NCBI RefSeq assembly: GCF_003097315.1 | Contig: NZ_QDDL01000001.1 | Span: 682,001-746,000 of the forward strand | Direction: 5' to 3' | DNA from: Pelagibaculum spongiae | Lineage (GTDB): Bacteria; Pseudomonadota; Gammaproteobacteria; Enterobacterales; Pelagibaculaceae | DNA length: 64,000 nucleotides | Shown here: piece after piece, positions 56,020 to 64,000 of the stretch | Numbering within the stretch: position 1 is the first letter of the stretch | Layout of the letters: each line of letters opens with the position of its first letter | The notes under the pieces: generated by a model | Told to the model about the DNA's origin: nothing | Database searches by the model: none | What the model saw: only the letters and a program-made list of their open reading frames with translations | Program-made: the position numbers and the translations under genes

Positions 56020-57789
56020 ATGAACAACAAACCTGACATCAACCAAACCACGATAGAAAAACTGGCAGGCACTGCCGTTTTTTCAGTTGGTCAACAGTAT
56101 TTCGAGCAAGGAAGGGTTGGCGAGCTGCGCTTTACTTCTGATCGAATTTTTACTCAAGTTGAAAGCGCTTCAAATGAATGCTTAAAGCATCAGGTCGAAA
56201 TACAACATAGCCAGCGTGGTTTAGCCGGAAACTGTAGCTGCCCAGATTCTGAAGGCATTGATTTTTGTAAGCATTGCGTCGCCAGCGCACTTAAATTACA
56301 GCAACATTTATTACAGCAAACTTCCGGGCAAACCCACTCACTTAGTGCGGCACTTGGCACAGGTTCTGCCAAAGACCAGCTATTAATTGACTGGCTACAA
56401 CAGCAAGACAAAAGCCAGCTGGTTGAAATAGCTTGGTCGTTTATTGGACAAAATAAATCACTACGAAAAAGCTACCAACTAAAAGCAGAGCTCGGTAGTG
56501 GGTTGTTAGATAGTAAAACTATTCGCAAACAAATCACCGCAGCGATTCCTTACAACCGCCATTACTACTATGAAAAAACACAGGAATTTTTTGAACAATT
56601 ATCAGCGACATTTTCAATTATTCTCTTTGCGATGGAACAACTCCCCGGTCAACAAAGATTTGAATTATTAGATTACAGCTTGCTCCGTTTAGAAAAAGCG
56701 CTACAAACCATCGATGATTCAGCTGGTTGCCGCCTTCCATTAATTGAATTGCTACAGCGGCAGTATCAACTAGCTTTTCACCATGCAAGCTGGTCTGATT
56801 TAGAACAAGCGCGTCAACTGCTAAAAATGGCGACTGAAACTGAGCGATTTTCAGATTTTTATGGCGACGTACCTGAACAATACAGCTATTCTATATCTCA
56901 AAAAGCGCTCGATATTTTTTATCTACAAGCAGAAAAAAAGTGGCGACAACTTCCTCCAATCACCGATGATAGCTGGCAAGCACGCAAACCTTATTTTACC
57001 TTGGAAAAATTACTACTCGATAAAGCCCAAGCAGAAAACAATACTAAGCAGTGCATTGAAATTTCGATGAAAACCGCGGCTACCGAATTTCAATTTGCTC
57101 AGCTCGCCGAGTGGCAGCTGGAACTTGGTGACTTTGTGACAGCACAGACCGTATTAGACCGGGCATTTAGCAAATCTCGCCATGCAGATAAAAGTCATTT
57201 GCATCATATCCAACAGCAAATATGGATTGAAACAGACAGGTTTAACGTCGCCATCGAAGATCAGTGGCAGCAATTTACCGAGCTGTGTAATGAGCAGGAA
57301 TTTCTACGGTTAATGGAACTAGCAGAAGCATCACCTTTAGCTGCAGATCAACAAGATTATTGGCTCAACAAATCTATTAACTGGCTAGTTGAAAAAATCA
57401 CTCCTGAAAAGCGACAGTTTATTCGCCAGCATAAACTAAACACTTTACTCTGCATTTATCTTTATAATGAAGATATTGAAAGCGCTTGGCAATTGTCTCA
57501 GCAATATCAATTTCCAGCCGAATTGTTGCAGGAGTTAGCACGGGAGCTCTTCAGTTTTCCCGAGCGTGCGGTGCAACTGTACCGAGAAACCGCTGAATAT
57601 TATATCAAACTCAATACAGCCCACTCCTACCAGCAAGCCATAGCCACATTAAAAGCGCTGGTCAAGCAGCTTAGTCATTCAACTGAAAAAATATTAGTAA
57701 AAGAAACCTTAGACTATATAAAACAGAATTTTTCTAACAATCATGACTTCATATATTATTTAAAGAAAGATTTCCCTGAGTTTAAATAA
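56020..57789 (+). CDS. SWIM zinc-finger protein
   Basis: 589 residues. CSCPDSEGIDFCKHC near residues 75-90 is the CxCx(n)CxH SWIM motif, a zinc finger for DNA or protein binding. The remaining 480 residues are mainly helical and resemble repeats of a TPR/Clp-like solenoid. Family members often accompany SNF2 helicases, but here the nearest is 52 kb away. Function unknown. Start ATG at 56020 follows an AT-rich region without a strong ribosome-binding site. Confidence 0.7.
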   Translation: MNNKPDINQTTIEKLAGTAVFSVGQQYFEQGRVGELRFTSDRIFTQVESASNECLKHQVEIQHSQRGLAGNCSCPDSEGIDFCKHCVASALKLQQHLLQQTSGQTHSLSAALGTGSAKDQLLIDWLQQQDKSQLVEIAWSFIGQNKSLRKSYQLKAELGSGLLDSKTIRKQITAAIPYNRHYYYEKTQEFFEQLSATFSIILFAMEQLPGQQRFELLDYSLLRLEKALQTIDDSAGCRLPLIELLQRQYQLAFHHASWSDLEQARQLLKMATETERFSDFYGDVPEQYSYSISQKALDIFYLQAEKKWRQLPPITDDSWQARKPYFTLEKLLLDKAQAENNTKQCIEISMKTAATEFQFAQLAEWQLELGDFVTAQTVLDRAFSKSRHADKSHLHHIQQQIWIETDRFNVAIEDQWQQFTELCNEQEFLRLMELAEASPLAADQQDYWLNKSINWLVEKITPEKRQFIRQHKLNTLLCIYLYNEDIESAWQLSQQYQFPAELLQELARELFSFPERAVQLYRETAEYYIKLNTAHSYQQAIATLKALVKQLSHSTEKILVKETLDYIKQNFSNNHDFIYYLKKDFPEFK

Positions 57790-57953
57790 AATTTAATATA
57801 ACAAAAACAAACCATCAATTGTACCACCACTACGTTCATAAACTTTATCAAAAGAGAGTTACTCTGAAATGTCAGCTACACCAACACCATTCTCTAAAAG
57901 AATTTTCGCTTCATCAAATAGTGGCTGAGTTATTTTTAATATCGTTGCAAGCT

Positions 57954-59393
57954 TTATATTTCGTGAGGACGTATTTTTTTAGTTTTTTCTATTTCCCAAG
58001 ACATATTAGATTGTTTATTTAGACCAAGAACTCGAGAGTACGCCAGCGATTTAATATCCGAATTAAACAAAAATTTGAAACTTTCTCCTAGACTACTTAA
58101 CTCCAAATTAATATATAAAGATGAGACACCTATGTCAGCCAACAATCTGCTTTCATTGCTAAGATCACACCCAAAATCTTCAGAGAGTGTCATTAAGAAA
58201 GCTTCCATTTTAATTTTATTTTGCTTTAGCAAGCTGAATACCAACGGACTAGTATCAAGTATATCATGGAGATTAAAACCGTTATCAAGCATAGTTTTTT
58301 CATAGAAAAATTGTTGATTCGTTAGTGAGAATTTTAGTTGCCTTCCAAATACCGGATTAACAGCCTGCTCTGCATGCTTTAAAGCGAATTCAACCTCAGG
58401 ATGGCAAGTACTTCCTGCATACAAGCAAAAATTTTCAGCATACAGATTCCATACTTTCAAATCAACTGCTTTACTTGATATTAAATCCATAACTGACGAA
58501 TAAGCGAGAAAATTATCTATTCTATATTGTTTCTCTTCATTTTTTGCAGATGCCACGGTTGAAACTAAAAAAGAATCTCTATCTGGCTGGAATACAACTG
58601 CGTGCTTTAATTGGGTAAGCGACTTACCTAATACCGGGTTGGGCAACGACTCAGCGTCAAAAACAGTAAAATCAAGATACAAGCCACCGTATCTTAGCAA
58701 GCATAACAATCTCAAAATATTTGTAGCATGCGCATATCTTTTTGCTGAAATCAAGTTCAAGCAAAATATAGACATATTTTTCAAATATCTCGGGTCATCA
58801 CTACTGAGAAATAGTAACTCAGAATAATCTCTTGCCTGACATGAAAATAGCTTGTACCCACCTTGAAGCAATCTCTTATTGTCAGTCCATATATACTGTC
58901 GCCCACCTGGTTTTTTATTCTTCCAGCGTTGCCACACTTTACAGTTTGCCGCTAACATTTGCGTGATATTATCCTCGCCAGGGTCGGCGCCTAACCATAT
59001 CCTATGGATATGAGATTCTCCCGAATGGCCAGAGCGAACCCCTGCTTGATAGCATCCGAAAACATCAGCTATTTGCGCCATCACTCGAAACAACAGGAGA
59101 GAGATTGATTTTTGTTTTTCATCGGGAAGTTCTGTTAAAAGCCGATTAATAGCGGCCGGATTGATATCCCGACAAACTATGGGAGTGAAGGTACAAGGAT
59201 GCTGCCCCTGATATTTAAGATTACCAAAATATCTACTAAAAAAAACAAAGGCCAAAACCCTATCAATTGAATACGGAGGTTGAGCCAGCCTAGTAAGAAT
59301 AAATTTTTGTTCTGGATCTAATCTAAGCAAAGATTCACAAGTCTGAATCATAATTTCCGCAAGACGTTCCTTAAAACTGACAAATCTAGGCAT
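57954..59393 (-). CDS. TcdA/TcdB-like glycosyltransferase, DxD altered
   Basis: 479 residues. IHRIWLG near 129-135 and YIWTDN near 167-172 open the GT fold. HATNILRLLCLLRYGGLYLD near 222-241 is the conserved block before the catalytic DxD; here the motif reads D-F-T (Asp241, Thr243) instead of D-x-D, with Asp246 nearby. No signal peptide. Such enzymes act as toxins that glycosylate host or competitor proteins. It may be active with Asp246 substituting, or inactive. Delivery is unknown. Isolated; the nearest gene on the same strand is 3 kb away. Confidence 0.65.
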   Translation of the reverse strand: MPRFVSFKERLAEIMIQTCESLLRLDPEQKFILTRLAQPPYSIDRVLAFVFFSRYFGNLKYQGQHPCTFTPIVCRDINPAAINRLLTELPDEKQKSISLLLFRVMAQIADVFGCYQAGVRSGHSGESHIHRIWLGADPGEDNITQMLAANCKVWQRWKNKKPGGRQYIWTDNKRLLQGGYKLFSCQARDYSELLFLSSDDPRYLKNMSIFCLNLISAKRYAHATNILRLLCLLRYGGLYLDFTVFDAESLPNPVLGKSLTQLKHAVVFQPDRDSFLVSTVASAKNEEKQYRIDNFLAYSSVMDLISSKAVDLKVWNLYAENFCLYAGSTCHPEVEFALKHAEQAVNPVFGRQLKFSLTNQQFFYEKTMLDNGFNLHDILDTSPLVFSLLKQNKIKMEAFLMTLSEDFGCDLSNESRLLADIGVSSLYINLELSSLGESFKFLFNSDIKSLAYSRVLGLNKQSNMSWEIEKTKKIRPHEI

Positions 59394-59605
59394 AGTGCTA
59401 TCGAGTGATTACTTAGTTAAAAACAAGCATAGCATTCACCCAAAACATTTCTGCTGTGAAGGCTAAAAATCTATTAATCATCCGACAACATAATGTTCGG
59501 TTTTGATAAACCATTAAGACAACTGGTTATCTTTCTCCTATAGCTCGCTTTGCTTGATGTTCCCTTAAGATGGTTTACTATGCCTTCAGTTTTGAGATAT
59601 AGACA

Positions 59606-60301
59606 ATGGAACATGGTATGAAAAAACTTGAATTAAGAATTGATATTATTTCCGACGTAGTTTGCCCTTGGTGCATCATTGGATATAAGCAGCTAGAGAA
59701 AGCCATCAGCCTATTTCAACAACAATGCCTGGATAGTGGACAGCAGTTTACACCTGAAATTTACTGGCACCCTTTCCTGCTCAACCCAGAAACGCCTGCT
59801 GAAGGTACCAATCTTCGTCAGCATCTAATGGGAAAATACGGCCTTAGTGCTGAACAGAGTGATGATAATCGTGACCGGATTATTCAACTGGGCCAACAGC
59901 TGGGCTTTGAATTTAACTTCCATGACGATATTCGCACCTGGAACACCTTTGATATCCATCGGCTGTTGCACTGGGTAAGTACTATTTCCAACCAACAACA
60001 AACCGCATTAAAACTGGCATTATTCGACGGCTACTTCACCGACGCCAAACCTATGAATGATTTTACCTTGATTGCAGAAATTGCTGGCTCAGTTGGTTTA
60101 GATAAAAAGCAAGCTATGGATGTTTTACAATCAGATCAATATGCCGAAGAAATTAATACCATTGCCAGCCAATGGCGCAGCCAAGGCATTAGTTCAGTGC
60201 CTGCTTATGTGTTTGATAAGAAATTTTTAATTTCGGGTGGGCAAGATAGCAGTGTATTTGTCGATTTCTTCAAGCAGAATTTGTTAGAGAAAGCATCCTG
60301 A
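59606..60301 (+). CDS. DsbA-family FrnE-like oxidoreductase
   Basis: 231 residues. DVVCPWCIIGYKQL has the CPWC thioredoxin-fold motif close to the N-terminus, as in FrnE/2-hydroxychromene-2-carboxylate isomerase-like DsbA proteins. A cis-Pro loop SSVPAYVFD lies near residue 205. No signal peptide, so it acts in the cytosol on disulfides or glutathione adducts. An ATG at 59618 is an alternative start with a better GGAAC leader. Confidence 0.8.
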   Translation: MEHGMKKLELRIDIISDVVCPWCIIGYKQLEKAISLFQQQCLDSGQQFTPEIYWHPFLLNPETPAEGTNLRQHLMGKYGLSAEQSDDNRDRIIQLGQQLGFEFNFHDDIRTWNTFDIHRLLHWVSTISNQQQTALKLALFDGYFTDAKPMNDFTLIAEIAGSVGLDKKQAMDVLQSDQYAEEINTIASQWRSQGISSVPAYVFDKKFLISGGQDSSVFVDFFKQNLLEKAS

Positions 60302-60607
60302 TCGGTTGTTATATAAAAGCTTCATTTGGCGATGACTTGCCACTCAGGCTGTATAGAGCCGCAGAGAAATGACCGACAAGGATGTCGGGAATGCAGAATT
60401 TATGCCAGCGTCGAAGGTCTCCTGAAATACCAAATAAATAATATGTCGGTTCATTGGGGGATACCAGATAGATATTAGAAGCAATACTTACCATTGGATT
60501 TAATTGCACAATGGTCAAGTTGCATTTCGCTTCGGCTCTATGACAACCTACACAGCTTAGAATTAAACGCTGCAGAAGTAGGTAAAGAATTTATTATATT
60601 CCTCTAC
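60302..60607. other. intergenic region, no gene found
   Basis: About 300 bases between the FrnE-like gene and the TetR gene. A minus-strand frame (60309-60518) has no ribosome-binding site and unnatural composition; I see nothing else in it. Confidence 0.5.
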
Positions 60608-61240
60608 CTAACCATCCTTCAACAGCATATCAACCGCGGTTTGGCTGATTTGCTCGAGGTTTTCTAGGTTGGTATAAACACCATCATTTAATAAACGACA
60701 CAAGCCGTGCAAGGTGCCCCAGGTTACTTGCGCGGTTCTTAGTGCTGAATGTTTTTGGTCAAATAAGCCTTGTTGCTGCAGCTTGTCTATCCAACCGACC
60801 CAACGTTGAAAGTTATCATGGGCAATCACTTTAAGTGATTCACTGGCCTGGTTGTTTTTCCAGATATCTCGGCTGAACATTAAATCGTAATGTTCACTGT
60901 TTTGCGCGGCGAAGCGAATATAGTAATCGACGTACTGCTCGAACTGCTGCCTTGGCAATAAATCATTCGATTGTTCGGCGATTGAATCTAACGATTGGTT
61001 TTTTCTCTCGAAGCCCTGCTCGGCAATGGCGCAAAGCAATGCATTTTTATCTTTGAAATGATGATAAGGCGCCATTCTCGACACCCCGACCTGATCAGCC
61101 AGCTTACGCATCGATAGTGCAGCAATGCCTGAAGTTCCGATCATTGCAGTAGCTGCCTGTAACAAGCTTTGTCGCAAATCACCATGGTGGTATTTACTGC
61201 TATCAACCGAGCTATATTTTGCTGCGGGTTTTTTACTCAT
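60608..61240 (-). CDS. TetR family repressor (WHG-type C-terminus), divergent from fadH
   Basis: 210 residues. The TetR helix-turn-helix is ISMRKLADQVGVSRMAPYHHFKD-like at about 45-65, with HHFKDKNALL. The C-terminal domain has the TWGTLHGLCRLL stretch, a WHG-type motif. Divergently placed from fadH across 213 bases that hold two palindromic operators. Probably represses fadH and itself, sensing an acyl-CoA or fatty acid; this is inference from position. Confidence 0.82.
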   Translation of the reverse strand: MSKKPAAKYSSVDSSKYHHGDLRQSLLQAATAMIGTSGIAALSMRKLADQVGVSRMAPYHHFKDKNALLCAIAEQGFERKNQSLDSIAEQSNDLLPRQQFEQYVDYYIRFAAQNSEHYDLMFSRDIWKNNQASESLKVIAHDNFQRWVGWIDKLQQQGLFDQKHSALRTAQVTWGTLHGLCRLLNDGVYTNLENLEQISQTAVDMLLKDG

Positions 61241-61327
61241 TGACTAAGCGCCCAAATAAATGCCTGAAAGATTGCCGATGGGTCGGTATTTTTACGCGAT
61301 CTGTTTCAGGCAATCTAACAACCGATC

Positions 61328-61367
61328 TTGACAGTGTCAAAATCAACTCGTATGTTGACGGCGTCAA
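61328..61367. promoter_or_regulatory. two palindromic operators over the fadH/TetR promoters
   Basis: TTGACAGTGTCAA (61328-61340) and TTGACGGCGTCAA (61355-61367) are perfect 6-1-6 palindromes 27 bases apart centre to centre. TTGACA with a 17-base spacer and TATGTT forms a fadH promoter whose -35 is inside the first operator and -10 touches the second. On the other strand TTGACA and TAGATT with a 17-base spacer give a candidate TetR promoter. The layout fits autoregulated repression by the TetR protein. Confidence 0.8.
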
Positions 61368-61372
61368 GATAA

Positions 61373-63508
<2,136 letters not shown>

Positions 63509-63527
63509 CAAAACTGCTAACTATGCA

Positions 63528-63556
63528 GGGGAAGCGCAAGTGCCTTCCCTTTTTTA
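63528..63556 (+). terminator. fadH intrinsic terminator
   Basis: GGGAAG / CTTCCC with a loop of CGCAAGTGC, followed by TTTTTT. Just after the fadH stop. The remaining sequence to 63860 has no other gene that I can support. Confidence 0.85.
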
Positions 63557-63860
63557 TCTACTTCAAATTTTCTACTACGAGATCAGCCAAACCAACAATA
63601 GATTGAAAATATACAAGCCATTGGTTTTGAATAATTTGCAGCTGAAGCTGTCTCTTTTCGATAACCAGCGCTAGATCATGACTTAGATCAGATTCAAATC
63701 AGCTAAGCATTTCATCATTTTGTTGATACAAACAGTCTGCTAAATTCGCAGTTTTACCTCAATTAGTATAAGCTTCGCGCCGCTTGATCACGCTCCCCTT
63801 CTTTATTGAGTTTGAGCCATCCTGATCGACTTCTTACCTATTATTTTACCGAGAGTGCTA

Positions 63861-64000
63861 TGCCATTTGCTGAATTGGGCCTGTCAGCCCCAATCATTAC
63901 TGCGATCACCCGTGAGGGCTATCAAACACCATCTCCTATCCAGAGCAAAGCGATTCCATTGGTATTGGCTGGACATGACTTGATGGCGGCAGCACAAACC
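63861..64000 (+). CDS. DEAD-box RNA helicase, N-terminal fragment
   Basis: Starts at ATG 63861 and runs off the window. FAELGLSAPIITAITREGY and PSPIQSKAIPLVLAGHDLM are the Q-motif region and its follow-up, as in RhlE-type RNA helicases; the Walker motif lies beyond the edge. Probably unwinds structured RNA. GAGAG precedes the start. Confidence 0.85.

Noticed and set aside
60309-60518. 69-residue minus-strand frame after the FrnE-like gene
   Set aside because: No start signal or recognisable domain.

Overview
The window looks like chromosomal DNA of an AT-rich, Gram-negative gammaproteobacterium, probably aquatic. Evidence: Zn/choline ABC systems, an FNT channel, MetR with MesX/MesD, fadH, DUF2986 and DUF945 proteins, lipoprotein signals and a near-consensus gammaproteobacterial Zur box. 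The species cannot be named from the sequence. No rRNA, tRNA, CRISPR array, integrase or intact transposase was seen.

Bases 1-11754 carry a compact defence-type operon, all on the + strand: an unrecognised gene cut by the window edge, an SNF2-like helicase with a C-terminal DUF3883 domain, an ABC/SMC-like ATPase and HNH nuclease pair (Septu PtuA/PtuB-like), a DUF1156 adenine methylase and a DUF499 ATPase. It reads as a DNA-modification-based defence system with a Septu-like pair inserted between helicase and methylase. A second accessory cluster (11824-14348) holds a divergent class III nucleotide-cyclase-like protein, a TIR-like protein and three small or unknown proteins, one of which (14196-14348, minus strand) has its own intrinsic terminator. 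Next come an unknown gene, a TauD-like Fe(II)/2-oxoglutarate dioxygenase and a small protein with a regular Cys-x3-Cys tail (14452-16339), then an FNT-family channel.

Bases 17457-34876 contain two related cassettes. Each has a 608-residue lipase of the type VI effector (Tle) kind, followed by tandem lipoprotein immunity genes (Tli4-like). Cassette 1 has two intact immunity genes, a fossil 3' end of another effector, an immunity gene with an in-frame amber codon, and a 22-codon stub. Cassette 2 has four immunity genes, a C-H-D cysteine-hydrolase-like protein and a fossil immunity 3' end. The second cassette is preceded by a vestige of the 3' end of the FNT gene, showing it arose by segmental duplication of the first locus. 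Between them lies a methionine block: metR, mesX, mesD and a TSUP exporter, with copies of a dispersed inverted-repeat element on both sides.

From 34993 onward the region is mostly housekeeping: a Zur-type zinc uptake operon without its ATPase (minus strand), an exported tripeptidyl-type alpha/beta hydrolase with a NatAB-like ABC exporter, a DUF945 protein, a SAM methyltransferase, and an OpuC/Yeh-like choline/betaine ABC operon with three tandem paralogous binding proteins and a decayed permease remnant. These are followed by DUF2986 and YgjP-like genes, a DUF2589 operon of unknown role, more dispersed repeats, a SWIM-domain protein, a TcdA/TcdB-like glycosyltransferase with an altered DxD motif, a DsbA/FrnE-like protein, a TetR regulator divergent from fadH with two palindromic operators, and the start of a DEAD-box RNA helicase at the window edge.
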